Source of the DNA: Limnomonas spitsbergensis
Lineage: Eukaryota; Chlorophyta; Chlorophyceae; Chlamydomonadales
Direction: 5' to 3'
Assembly: GCA_037349105.1 (NCBI GenBank)
Contig: JAYJMM010000119.1
Coordinates: 7,017,001-7,081,000 of the forward strand
DNA: 64,000 nucleotides
In this document: piece after piece, positions 18,292 to 29,600 of the stretch
Numbering within the stretch: the first letter of the stretch is position 1
Layout of the letters: each line of letters opens with the position of its first letter
Translations under genes and position numbers: made by a program
The notes under the pieces: model-generated
The model's input: the letters and a program-made list of their open reading frames with translations, nothing else
Told to the model about the DNA's origin: nothing
Database searches by the model: none

Positions 18292-18385
18292 GTGCCAATG
18301 ACGTTACACCTCTGGGCCCTGCACAAGAAGGCCAGGCCGCGTGGGCGCCCAACTGGGACATGTGTGACCACCACACACTTCCTGC
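18292..18385 (+). repeat. dispersed repeat family D
   Basis: Starts caatgacgttacacctctgg and continues gccctgc ... aggc-cggcc-cgtggg. Copies or fragments recur at about 39280-39330, 39435-39600, 40468-40560 and (inverted) 53515-53575. No terminal repeats recognised. Confidence 0.5.
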
Positions 18386-19368
18386 CATATAGGCCGCTTG
18401 GGCACCTTAGGGTGCATTCACTGAATGACCGAGCCAGCTGCGATACCGGATGCACAATAAGAAATCACCAGAAGTGCAAAACCATACACTCTTTGAAAAC
18501 CCATGTAGCAGGCTGGGCTTTATCAGCGGTCAGTCATGTAGGCCTAGTAGAGGCTTGGAGAACGAAAGTCCAATTAAAAACAAATGATGGCAGGCAGTGC
18601 ATGAACACCTCAATGTGCCCACTAGAAGTTAAGGATTAATCTCCTACCCTTGACCCTAACCCTATAACCTGTGCCTAGTAGTAATTGAGGGGCAGCCAGA
18701 CAACGCTGCTGTGTTTTGAAACACACGTGTCGGTGCCAAGGGTAAATACTCGCTTTACCCATCAAGCCCCAACCCAGGGCATGCCTATTTAAGCCTGCAT
18801 GTGTCTAAACTGCCAAGCAGCCTCATACAACGACACATCACCTGCTGATTTAAAACCAATATATCGAGCTTTTGCCCCCGCCCCAAATCAGCACATGATG
18901 TTGACATGGCATGCCTACAGCTTGATCATTCTTCTGAGCTCAACTTATTACAGAGGGCGGGGATCCTGGCTCCCTTCTTGCTTATCATACCTACGGACAA
19001 GGCAACGTCCTTCGCTGACAGGGCAACCGCCTCTTCAGCCAGGTGGTAAGTCTCTATATTACATGAGGCGTGGATTAAGGCAGCCACCCGTTTGACCGTA
19101 GCGCCAGATGAGCTTCCATGAGGTCCTTTGATTCCTAATTCAGCAACGATTCCAAATCCTGCAATGATCCCACCCCCTTTGATTCTTTTAATCAGCGCCT
19201 GATGTCAAAGTGAGGCGCAGCCAGACAACCGCTGCTGTGTTTTGAAGCGCAAGTGTCGGTGGCCACGCAAGTCCTTTGGCTCCTGCAACAGACCCCTTCC
19301 CCCTACAATTCTTAGAACATGTCAAGCGCCCCTTCCTCCTCAATAAGGTCTACCACCTTGTTCTCGGA

Positions 19369-22300
19369 TCATGAAGCCACCTTTGCCTCCTCAAGCGGCT
19401 CCGACTCCCTTGCCAGCGGGTCAGTCACCTTTGCCTCCTCAGGACGCTCTGACTCCCTTGCCAGCGGGTCAGCCACCTCTGCTTCAACCAACTGATCCAA
19501 CTCCTTCGTCCACTCCAACTCCACACTCCCATGCAAGGCTCCCTCAAGCTCCTCCTGCTTCTGAAGGTTGGTGCTCTCATACAGCCACACATGCACACGC
19601 TCGACAACCTGGGAGTCGAGACAAACTAAGTTAAGACAGGACCGCCATAATTAGTTTAAGGCATGCACATGACTCAATGAAGGTTGGTGCTCTCATACAG
19701 CCACACATGCACACGCTCAACAACCTGGGAGTCCAGACAAACATAGTTAAGACAGGACCGCCATAATTAGTTTAAGGCATGCATATGATTTAATGAAGGT
19801 TGGTGCTCTCATTCAGCCACACATGCACATGCTCGACAACCTGGGAGTCCAGACAAACGTAGTTAAGACAGGACCACCTTGATTACTTGAAGGCATGCAT
19901 ATGATTTAATGAAGGTTGGTGCTCTCATTCAGCCACACATGCACATGCTCGACAACCTGGGAGTCCAGACAAACGTAGTTAAGACAGGACCACCTTGATT
20001 ACTTGAAGGCATGCATATGATTTAATGAAGGTTGGTGCTCTCATACAGCCACACATGCACATGCTCAACAACCTGGGAGTCCAGACAAACGTAGTTAAGA
20101 CAGGACCACCTTGATTACTTGAAGGCATGCATATGATTTAATGAAGGTTGGTGCTCTCATACAGCCACACATGCACACGCTCGACAACCTGGAGTGGAGG
20201 CAGACATGCATGGACTGCATGAACCCAGTAGATGCTATCTTGGCCTAGGCAGCACGGTGAACTTGTCCAGTGTTTACAGTCCAGCGGAGCATCACATTTT
20301 ATGCATGGGACAGGTGCTTGTAAACCGGTACGAGCACTGACATGAACTAGGACAGCCAGCGTGAAGCCAGCGTGAAGCCAGCGAGAAGCCAGCGACCCCG
20401 TTGGGTAAGCAAGCAAGTGAGCAACACACAAATACAAAACAGTGGCGTGGGAATGAACCCCATAGTGAGGCATATAAGCCTGAATCATAAACATGACGTG
20501 GGTGCAAAGTAGAGCAACGCCTACACAACTAGGAAAAAAGTAGGTCAAAGTTTGATAACAATTAGCCCAGTGGTGGCCGCCCGTCAGCCCCTTCAGGAGG
20601 CCGGGTGCACAGTACCCTCACCATCGCTACTGATGACGAAGTTACCCCCCCCTGGGTGTTCCCAAATATATCTCAATAATGTCCCAGATCTTCCTGAGCA
20701 CGCATCCTGGGCATGCAAGGACCCCTCTTATATAAAACAGTTAGACTGACCTGTGCATATACCTGCACCCAGCCTGTGTAAGGGGCTATCGCTGGCTTCT
20801 TGTGTGTTCCTGATAAACATACTGTACCGTAGATTTGAATAGCCTTCCCTAGGGTATGATTTTTGTGTTTATGTAATGCTTCCCTCAGGCCAAAATATGG
20901 ACAAACACTCTAGATTTCCGACTGACAATGGCGTTAACATGGCCATAATTAGTATTTTAATGAATCCCTGACCCCAGAACAGTGTACATTATGGGGGAAG
21001 GCAGTTCGAGTCCACTGTAGTTATAGATTTGTTAGACTGACCTGCGTATGCACTTGCACCCAGCCTGTGTGTGGTGCGATCGCTGGCTTCTTGTGTGGAC
21101 TGAGCACCACCAGGTGGGCCGTCATAAACGACAGCTGGAGCAAGGTGCTGAACAGGCGGCTGTCGTCCAGGACGTGCAACGCGTAACTGTGGCGGAAAAC
21201 GGCAGGTGGTATATATATTTACGTTATGTTACATTAGGGTGCCAGTTAGTGCCTGCCCCAGGGATTGGTACCACACACTGAGTGCTGAACAAAGAGTTTC
21301 ATCCAGGACGTGGAGCGCAGAACTGCTGCAGCAGGTGACATGTGGTACATCGACAGCTCTTTGAACAAAGGAGTATCATCCAAAACGTGGAGCGCAGATC
21401 TGCTGCAGCAGGTGACATGTGGTACATCGACAGCTCTTTGAACAAAGGAGTATCATCCAGGACGTGGAGCACAGAACTGCTGCAGCAGGTGACATGTGGT
21501 ACATCGACAGCTCTCTGGAACATTAGCATGTCGCCCAGGACGTGCAGCACGTAAATGTGACAGCAGATGGCATGTGGTATATTTACAGCACGGCACGCTG
21601 GTATGTCAGTAAGACAGTAAGTGAGTGTGAGACTGTCCCCCGGGAGGGTATAGCAAGGTGCTGAACAGACGAGCGGTATCGAGGACGTGGAGCGCGCAAC
21701 ATTCGTGCACATGCAATTGGAAAGCATGGTTCCGTAAAAAGTGAAACGGTGAAGCGCACAGTGGAGTTTGTGGGGCAGAAAGAAAGAAAGAAAGCTACGC
21801 CCCATGGGAGGCGTGAGAGTTAAGAAAACAGCGCAGCCTGGGCCGAAGCTACATCCGCGCCGTTACCGAACCATTGGTGTGTGTCAGAAACATTCAATGT
21901 GGATTGTTTGACAGCGGTACAGACTGCCCTGGATATTGCTGCACATACCCTACAACTGCCCATACCCTATTACTGCCCATACCCTATTACTGCCCATACC
22001 CTATTACTGCCCATACCCTATTACTGCCCATACCCTATTACTGCCCATACCTTATTACTGCCCATACCTTATTACTGCCCATACCTTATTACTGCCCATA
22101 CCTTATTACTGCCCATACCTTATTACTGCCCATACCCTATTACTGCCCATACCCTATTACTGCCCATACCTTATTACTGCCCATACCTTATTACTGCCCA
22201 TACCTTATTACTGCCCATACCTTATTACTGCCCATACCTTATTACTGCCCATACCTTATTACTGCCCATACCTTATTACTGCCCATACCTTATTACTGCC

Positions 22301-25300
22301 CATACCCTATTACTGCCCATACCCTATTACTGCCCATACCCTATTACTGCCCATACCTTATTTCTGCCCATACCCTATTACTGCCCATACCTTATTACTG
22401 CCCATACCCTATTACTGCCCATACCTTATTACTGCCCATACCCTATTACTGCCCATACCCTATTACTGCCCATACCCTATTACTGCCCATACCTTATTAC
22501 TGCCCATACCCTATTACTGCCCATACCTTATTACTCCCATACCCTATTACTGCCCATACCCTATTACTGCCCATACCCTATTAGTCTATTACTGCCCATA
22601 CCCTATTACTGCCCATACCTTATTACTGCCCATACCCTATTACTGCCCATACCTTATTACTGCCCATACCTTATTACTGCCCATACCCTATTACTGCCCA
22701 TACCTTATTACAGCCCATACCCTATTACTGCCCATACCCTATTATTGCCCATACCCTATTACTGCGCATACCCTATTACTACCCATACCCTATTACTGCC
22801 CATACCCTATTACTGCCCATACCCTACATAACTCGAGACTTCTTGTGAGGAGTCTCTCATGCCTCGCCACTGAGCCAACAGGCGATATTCTCAACTTCCA
22901 GTTAGCAGGGAAACAGAGTCAGGAGCATTGCATTACTTCATTATGCACTCTCTCCCTGAGCGCATATTCCGTTATTATATTATCATACACTCTTTCCCTG
23001 AGCGCATATTACTTTATTACTTCATCATGCACTCATGCCCTGGGTGGATATTACTGCATTACTTTATTATGCACTCATTCCCCGAGTGCATATTACTCCA
23101 TTACTGTATTACGCAATCAATCCCCGATGAGCAGCACCCACCCAGTATTTATTTTTTCGTGAGTCGGCTACATGCCAGCTACACTCCAGCCGCTGGCCGG
23201 AGACCCCATTTGTGGCCAGCCTTGCTGCCTTGCTCACCAATTGCAGGCTGGTCCAGGTTTGGTCCTGATTGGGCCTTTGGCGGCCGCTGGGCGGCCTGCC
23301 GAAGTTGAACTAGGCGCAAACAAAATAAAAGAAACACTGCACCCACCTGCAGACGCACAAGTGGTAAGCCCGGTCGGAGAGGCAGCCGTCAGCTATGTCC
23401 TGAAAAGTGAACCGCTCCGCAGGCACGCCGACCCACTTCTCGTAGGCGAGGTACGTGTAGGGGTCGCAGGCATCAACACGCAGCTGCAGCCCGGACGAGC
23501 TTGGACTGCTGTGGCACCGCGCTCGCCGCGCCCCGTCTAAGGCTGCTGCGGCTGCCTCTATGGCAGCTGCTGAAGAAGCGGGCGCTGCGGCAGGAACGGG
23601 CGCAGTGGATGATCCCACGGGTGCGTGGTACGCTACTGTGCTCTCGAGGCTTGCTCCACCTGCAGGGCTCGTAGCAGCCGCCGGCGGCGGGGCTGCAGCT
23701 GCTGCAGGTTTAGATTTGCCCCGGCGGAGTACTCCTTCGTACCGCCACCAGGCTTGTACCGCCTGTGTCGCCTCCCCGCTGCCCGCCGCAAGGTCAAGCA
23801 CGTGGATACTGCCCACTGCTCGCAGCTCAGTGTCCACTGCTGTCTGCAATCCTGGAGCACAGTGTTTCTTTTTTCGGCTACAAGTTCAACTTCGGCTGGC
23901 CTGCAACTGCGGCCTAAGGCCCTACTGGTGACCAAAGCAGGGAGGCCACGAATGGAGCCTCCGGCCAGCGGCCGGAGTGTAGCTTACATGTAGCCGAGAC
24001 ACGGAAAAACAACACTGCCTGTGCACTGACAGTAACAGGGCTGGAGGGGTCTACATGTGAGTCGTGGGTGCGTCAGACATCACATTTTAAGACATCGCAT
24101 GTTCCCCCCTATTAAAACTTATAAGTGTATGTGTACCGCCTGCTGCAGTACACACTTATACTGTTGTACACAGCTTTTATCTGGTTCATCTGTTTCATGT
24201 GTGTAATCTGTATGAGAGTCTTAAGAAGCTGCTGCTGGGGGACCTGGTGTTGGTCCGACAGAGCCCCAGGGCTTTCAGACTGGCATGGCTGGTCAGACAC
24301 CTTATCTTGCCACACTGCCACCGTGTACATCTGTACGGCTGTGCAACACAGAGTACGGCAATATTTTGATGTCGCTAACCTGCCTATTAGGGCTTTCCCC
24401 AGACCTGATGGCTGACAGTGTTGATCAGTCAGGGCCCCAGGGCTTATGGCTGGCAATATCCGAGCCTTTCAATAGAGGCCGTGGGGATAATGCCGAGATA
24501 CATTAACATCAAACAGGGGGGTCCATGTCAGTACACGCGTGACCAATTGTTGACAAGTAGCAACCCCAATTTAGGGGTGCTTAGAATCATAGGCAGTATT
24601 GAGCTGTTTTGGGGAGCCCAAACATCTGGCAAGGCCTGGGGTTTACGCTGGGGGCCCAAACATCTGGTAAGGCCTGCGGTTTACGCTGGGGGCCCAAACA
24701 TCTGGTAAGGCCTGCGGTCTGATTCATGAGGGTCTAATTACCGTAACTTAGGGGGAGGAATTGCGCTGAAATTCAGCTATGTAAGTCAGCCACCGTAAGA
24801 ACCGCAATTGGCACAGCACTAGTCTGAATGAAGGGGGGGGGGTTATGTCTGCATGTGTGTATCTCTCCATTGTCAGGTGGTGAGGGGTCTGATGAAGCCA
24901 CCAGCCATGGACATGGGGAGTGGGGAGGGGGAAGAGGACTGTCAGCTGATGGCTTATGCATCTGGCAGGTTCATTTCAAGGCTTGAACCTGTAGATTTAT
25001 CAAATCTGGGGGCTGACGTGTCCGTAACAAGAATAGATGCTTCGCATGTCACCTCTCTCACTCTCTCAGGTCAGTCTCTCACTCCTTCCGGTACCGTGGG
25101 GAGGGTCTTACCGAAAGTGCTGACAGATCCTCTGGACTGTATGCCATCCTCTCTCGCTGATCTGGCTGAGGCCGTGCTGTCTGTAGCTGCCTCAGCAGGT
25201 GGTAGCTGCTCATGCGGCAGGGTGTCCAGCAGCAGGGGCCACCAGGCGCTCATGATGGCAGCGGTCGCGGCCACAATGCCCGCCATGTGAGGGTTGCGGT

Positions 25301-25394
25301 ATTCAGATCCCGTGGATTGGTAATAGCTGTCCACACCTCGCTCGTAGTTTATTCGCATTGATTTGTCGCCGGCGAACGTGCCCCCTGACGCCAT
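19369..25394 (-). CDS. SAM-dependent methyltransferase-like protein
   Basis: complement(join(19369..19608, 21042..21186, 23347..23851, 25112..25394)): 1173 bp, 390 residues, all GT-AG, phases consistent. Exon 1 starts MASGGTFAGDK and has YYQSTGSEYRNPHMAGI. Exon 2 has the SAM-binding motif I VLDLAAGSGEAT, an Ala-rich insertion, then DACDPYTYLAY. Exon 3 gives SYALHVLDDSRLF and LVVLSPHKKPAIAPHTGW. Exon 4 gives VHVWLYESTNL followed by an acidic tail with two copies of DPLARESE. This order (YRNPH, GSGE, DPYTY, LVVLSPHK, GW, LY-S) fits a class I methyltransferase family known from fungi and algae. The substrate is not predictable. Exon 2 is flanked by two MITEs at its splice sites, and exons 3 and 4 have multiple intronic copies of their 5' ends. 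The acidic tail is likely dispensable. Confidence 0.7.
19660..20195 (-). repeat. five tandem copies of an acceptor plus terminal-exon start (about 116 bp units)
   Basis: On the minus strand each unit contains gactcccag / gttgtcgag-atgtgcatgtg and continues through the codons for HVWLYESTNL, then cattaaatc. It therefore repeats the 3' splice site and first 45-50 bases of the methyltransferase last exon. In the exon phase each copy reads VVEHVHVWLYESTNLH or close to it and then stops. Confidence 0.9.
20272..20535 (-). mobile_element. LINE 3'-end fragment, copy 2
   Basis: The minus strand matches the 3' untranslated part of the LINE at 6720-6920: gcacccacgtcatgtttatg, the cattcccacgccactg segment, then ccatgca-aa-tgtgatgctc and ggactgtaaa. 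It is a heavily 5'-truncated copy typical of target-primed reverse transcription. A short gaagccagc triplication is inside it. Confidence 0.8.
20745..20810 (-). repeat. copy of exon 3 end plus donor of the methyltransferase gene
   Basis: ttagactgacctgtgcatat ... tgcacccagcctgtgt repeats the true exon end and donor at 21034-21066, with the ctggcttcttgtgtg text carried along. It includes a decoy gtcagt donor on the minus strand. Confidence 0.75.
21295..21715 (-). repeat. four to five tandem copies of the exon 3 acceptor region (72-bp units)
   Basis: On the minus strand each unit carries cag / ttctgtgctccacgtcctgg, a diverged form of the real exon start (acag / ttacgcgttgcacgtcctgg). Copies at about 21310, 21385, 21457, 21535 and 21675. 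In the phase used by the real exon they read LHVLDDTPLF-like peptides. Confidence 0.85.
21955..22828 (+). repeat. 17-bp minisatellite (cccatacc(c/t)tattactg)n
   Basis: About 51 copies, with C/T variation at one position and a few indels near 22530-22590. All forward frames are open over long stretches and give Y-C-P-Y-type repeats, so the long open frames here are artefacts. It is intronic in the methyltransferase gene. Confidence 0.97.
23143..23339 (+). mobile_element. hAT-like MITE copy 4 at a 5' splice site, perfect target duplication
   Basis: Starts cagtatttattttttcgtg and ends aaaagaaacactg. It is flanked by identical octamers CACCCACC (23135-23142 and 23340-23347). On the minus strand the right octamer is GGTGGGTG, whose first G is the last base of methyltransferase exon 2 and whose GTGGGT is its donor. 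The insertion therefore duplicated the splice site. Confidence 0.92.
23860..24017 (-). mobile_element. hAT-like MITE copy 5 at a 3' splice site
   Basis: Reverse-oriented copy with ends cagtgtttcttttttcgg and ggaaaaacaacactg. The flanks ctggagca / cctgtgca match at 5 of 8. On the minus strand the left flank is TGCTCCAG and ends exactly at the acceptor of methyltransferase exon 2 (exon begins at 23851). Confidence 0.8.
24615..24722 (+). repeat. 38-bp tandem repeat, three copies
   Basis: cccaaacatctggtaaggcc ... ggtttacgctgggg is repeated about three times in the intron between methyltransferase exons 1 and 2. The rest of 24020-25070 shows no exon or known repeat. Confidence 0.8.
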
Positions 25395-26687
25395 CTCGCC
25401 GGCTGGCTCGAAATGCTGAGTAAGGGTAGGTTATGTAGCGGGGTCGATTCTGAAATTATTTGTGTGTTGCTGGAGCACGTGTGCTAGGCAGCTAGGCCTC
25501 TAGCAGAGTCCATCCGTGAGGGGTGTGAACCAGATCTGGTATGAACGGGACCATATACGGCAGAACGTGTCAGTGGGTTTGTGCCCGTTGCTGTCTCCTC
25601 AGGTTTCCTGTTTGCCTTCTTGATAAACCGGTTTATTGTTTGATTGCATAACTTCAGGTGGATGTGCCGACAGAGCTGGTCATGCAGGCATGCAGGGGGT
25701 CGACCCCGCCCCGCGATCCTCTCTCTCCCCCTCTCCAGATCGCCGTTAAGTTTTTCGCCGTGTTCCATGTTCCTGCCCCCCTCACATAGGAGGATGGCGT
25801 AACTGCACCGTGGTCCAGGTAGTGCATGGTAGCTGAAATTGAGCTTAGTCATATGTCCTACCAGGCCCTCGCGACTGGGCGTTCAGCAAGGTATGCACCA
25901 TTCTAAGCATGCATGCAGCCTCATGCAAACATCATTATTCCAGTTGTGCTTCTGTCGATTGGGAGCTTAAAAATATGTGGCCTGTTCACGACAACCAGTT
26001 AAGGCTTAAAATAACATAACACACATTCCCATGCCTTATTTCTGCACATCCAGCCAGGTCACAATACAAGGTTCGAAAGTATCAGTCCCGAGTTGTGAAA
26101 GACCTATGTCATCCACATAAGATCATATGCAATGTGACTTGCTTTTACATTCCGATAGAGCATCACATTTGATGCATGGGACATGTGCCCGTACACCGGT
26201 ACGGGCACTTCAATACTAGGACAGCGAGCGAAAACCAGTGACCCCCCTGTGACTCTGTCGGCGATCAGCTGATCCCACGCATACAAACTACCCCTTGCAA
26301 TTGGCAAGCCAGGTCAGATTCTATCTAGTTCATTGTGACACTCTTGCCATATTATATGTTGCCTCTCGCGGCCGAGCGTTCAGCAGGAACCAGCGGGTAT
26401 GCACCGTTCTAATCTTGCCATATTGACTAGCATGACATAAGAGTGGACAAGTGCCCGTGCAGAGCACTTCTCAGTGGGTGACTGGTGAGGCATGTACTGC
26501 GAGGATCCATAAGAAATGATACTTATTTGGCCTGGGGCTCCCATGTTCACGCCGAAAAAACAAACAAAAAAATTACGTTTTACTCCCTCTGGACTTCCAG
26601 GGCAGTATCCTCATACCGGGAAAAAAATCAATCCTTGCCCCTCGGCTTGTGCTTCCGTTGACGCCTTGCAGCTGCCGATGAGTTCAT
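25395..26687. other. spacer upstream of the methyltransferase gene
   Basis: Holds a family C copy (about 25800-25905), part of another (about 26365-26410), and a LINE 3' end (26150-26255). The methyltransferase promoter must lie here; no clear core element is seen. Confidence 0.5.
26150..26255 (-). mobile_element. LINE 3'-end fragment, copy 3
   Basis: On the minus strand the text tcactggttttcgctcgctg, gtgcccgtaccggtgtacgg and catgtcccatgcatcaaatg, ending tcggaatgtaaa, matches the 3' tail of the LINE at 6815-6920. Very short 5'-truncated copy. Confidence 0.75.
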
Positions 26688-29600
26688 TTACTTTTCGCCG
26701 GGCATCCAGCCAAACAAAGCCGCCACCTCCAGCAGGCCAATGAACACCTCTACCACAATGAGCCAGATGACGATCATCTCCAGTCGTACGCCATGTTCGT
26801 TGTTATTGTGGTCGCGGAGCATGTCCAGCATCTCCTGCAGGTTTGAATCAAAAACGAATTTGAAGACAGGAGTACAGGAAAAAACAGGGCTGCCATACAC
26901 CATGGCAGTCTTTATCATGGTCCCAGAATAGGAGCATGTCCAGCATCTCCTGCTGGCTCGGAACCTGTACACCAGGGCTTCTCAGTCAGTCAGGGTTCAG
27001 AGCTTACAGCATGCACGTTCAGGGTATGTACATGGTTCAGGGTGGGAGAATCTGTGCTAGCACATCGTCGCGGGGAGCGTGGATTCCCAGCAGATACCTC
27101 CCCCCATGCCGCGCATTTACGCCCTTCTCCTAGGGAATGCACCCACCCGTGATCTGGGGGGATTGGAGCAAAGGCTGTTCTGGCTGGGGCTGAAGGCTGT
27201 TCTGGCTGGGTCATGTACAGTCGGGCGCATCAGCACTTGCAACGACACGACATTTTATGTTATCATGTTTTTTTACAGATAAATCCTTTTCCTAAGCCCT
27301 TGAAGCATGAGAGGCGAGTGGGACGTGCAGCTAACTCAGGGGCAAACTGTGTTCTCCACCTGGGACACAGCAAATTGATCCACAGCGCACTTATCCCACA
27401 CTACGCTGCAACGTTTCCTGAACTCTCACGCCCCTGTCTCCCTAGACGAAACTTCCTTTCTACCAAGACCTCCCCCACGAGGAGATCTGGCTAAACCCTA
27501 AACCCTAAACCCTACCAGGAGCACTATAAAGTGCTGGTCATTGCAACGCATGCACCCTAAGCCCCATGCGGCAATCCTGCCTCTCTCTCACTGGCCTGCC
27601 TCCTGCTGGGCGAGGCCTGCCTTCTTTCATTAACCCACCTGGAGCACTGTAAATCGTGAGTTGAGCAGCTGGACTCGTTCCTCTAGCTCCAGGTACTCAT
27701 TCACCCTGCACACAGTGAAGGGTTCAGGGTGTAGGGTTAATGGTTTAGCCTCTAGCTCCAGGTGCTTATTCACCCTGCGCACAATGAAGGGTTTAGGGTT
27801 TAGCCTCTAGCTCGAGGAGCTCATTCACCCTGTGCTCAGTAAAAGGAACCCATGGGAAGTTTTTAACTCCACAATAGCAGCATGGATGGGAGGGTGCAAT
27901 GCAAGCATACGAGTGCTTGCATATCATGCTGAATATCATACTGTACATCTCCGTTGCCCTGAGGGCAGGCTGGCTTGTTTTGCAAGCTAGACCTCGAAGT
28001 GATTGTTGCCGAACGTGTCCTCACAGTATCTGCCCTTCACATGGTACACTATAATACTGCGCAGCTGCGTCACGTCTCTCACAGGGAGACATAATATCTA
28101 CATTGCCCTACATTGCCCTACATTGCCCTACTTTGGCCTACATTGGCCTACATTGCCCTACATTGCCTTGGGGCATGGAAACAAGGAAATGGAGGAGAGG
28201 GTGCAGTTATGTATCTCCTTTTGAAAAACTTGCTTGGCAGGAAGTAGCGCAGCAGAATCGCAGCAGGGGGCTTCACGATTGTTCACTGATCTCACAGAGA
28301 AGCATGACGCCTCGCTCCTAACTAGGTCGCTCCTAACTCCGTCACTCGTAACTAGGTCGCTCCTAACTAGGTCGCTCCTAACTAGGTCGCTCCTAACTCC
28401 GTCACTCGTAACTAGCATGGTAGCACAATCCGGCTGAATCTGTGCCGTATCGAGCCGTATTGTGCCGTATCGTGGCACTATGGTAATACAATCCCGCCAA
28501 ACCTGTGCCGTATTGCGCCGTATCATGCCGTATCATGCTACCATGATCAGTTACTAACTAGGTCACTCATAACTAGGTCGCTCCTAACTCGGTCACTCGT
28601 AACTCGGTCAGTCGTAACAAGGTCAGTCGTAACTAGGCATTTCAAGGCCCATGCAACACACTTCTGGGTCGATGGGCAGGCGCACAAAAGCGCCAACTAC
28701 TACTTAGCTACTGTACCGCACAGGCCAGGCCTCGCTACTGCTCACCTATCGTAAAGTGTCCTGAACGCGTCCGGTTGCCGCCAGAAGAACTCGGGGGTGT
28801 CCAGCACTGGAGACAACAGGTTCACACTGCTCTTCTGAAGAAACACCTCCCTAAGCAGTGTCGGGGGTTAAATGTAAAGGGTTAAGGGGTGTAAAGTTAT
28901 TTAGGGGTAAACGTTAGGGTTTAGTGGTTTAAAGTCATGGTCTTGGGCCAAAGGTTACGGTTTAGGGTATAAGGGTTTAGGTATTGCCCTAAAACCCTGC
29001 ACCTTAAACACCTCCTTGGGCAGCGTCGGGAGTTTCTGATCAGGGAAATACAGGGTTAAGGGTTCAAACCCTAGTTTAGGACTTAGGGCTTAGGGTCTAA
29101 GGATTGAGGGTTTACCCTAGTGCCCTACACCCTAAACATCTCCCTGGGCAGGGTCTGGGAAATGGGCGGAGCGTGAGTGTGGACAGAACCATAGGGGTAC
29201 CGTATCTCGGTATCTGGCACTAGAAACATCACCGAATCTTTTGCAAAGCTTGTTGTGTGTTACATGAAGGCATATCCGTGCAGCGCATTGCACTGGTGCG
29301 GAGACGGCAAGTTCAGCTGCCAGGAGTACAGAGGTTGGATAACCAGCAGTACAAAGGTTGCACAACCAGCAGCCTGTATTTTTTCCGCCACTAGTCCACA
29401 CCTGTGGCAGGCCGCCCAGCTGCCGTCAAAGGCCCAATCGGGACCAAACCTGGACCGGCCTACGACCGGTGGCCAAAGCAGCACAGCTGACCCGAATGGG
29501 GTCCCCGGCCAGAGGCTGGAGTGTAGCTGACATGTAGCGGAGTCACGAGAAAAGAAATACTGATAACCAGTAACCCCACTCACCCCATGAGCTTCGCAAT

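Larger units (their letters stand above)
16931..19368. other. tail-to-tail spacer between rhodanese and methyltransferase genes
   Basis: Contains three copies of a 31-bp unit (ttcggtcgtgttcattgacc, 17057-17145), a family C repeat (about 17885-18070), a family D repeat (about 18296-18385) and a family H copy (about 19065-19125). No credible exon is seen on either strand. Confidence 0.5.

Noticed and set aside
21955..22828. Long open frames of up to 408 residues
   Set aside because: They are translations of a 17-bp tandem repeat, open in several frames at once, with no start context or domain.
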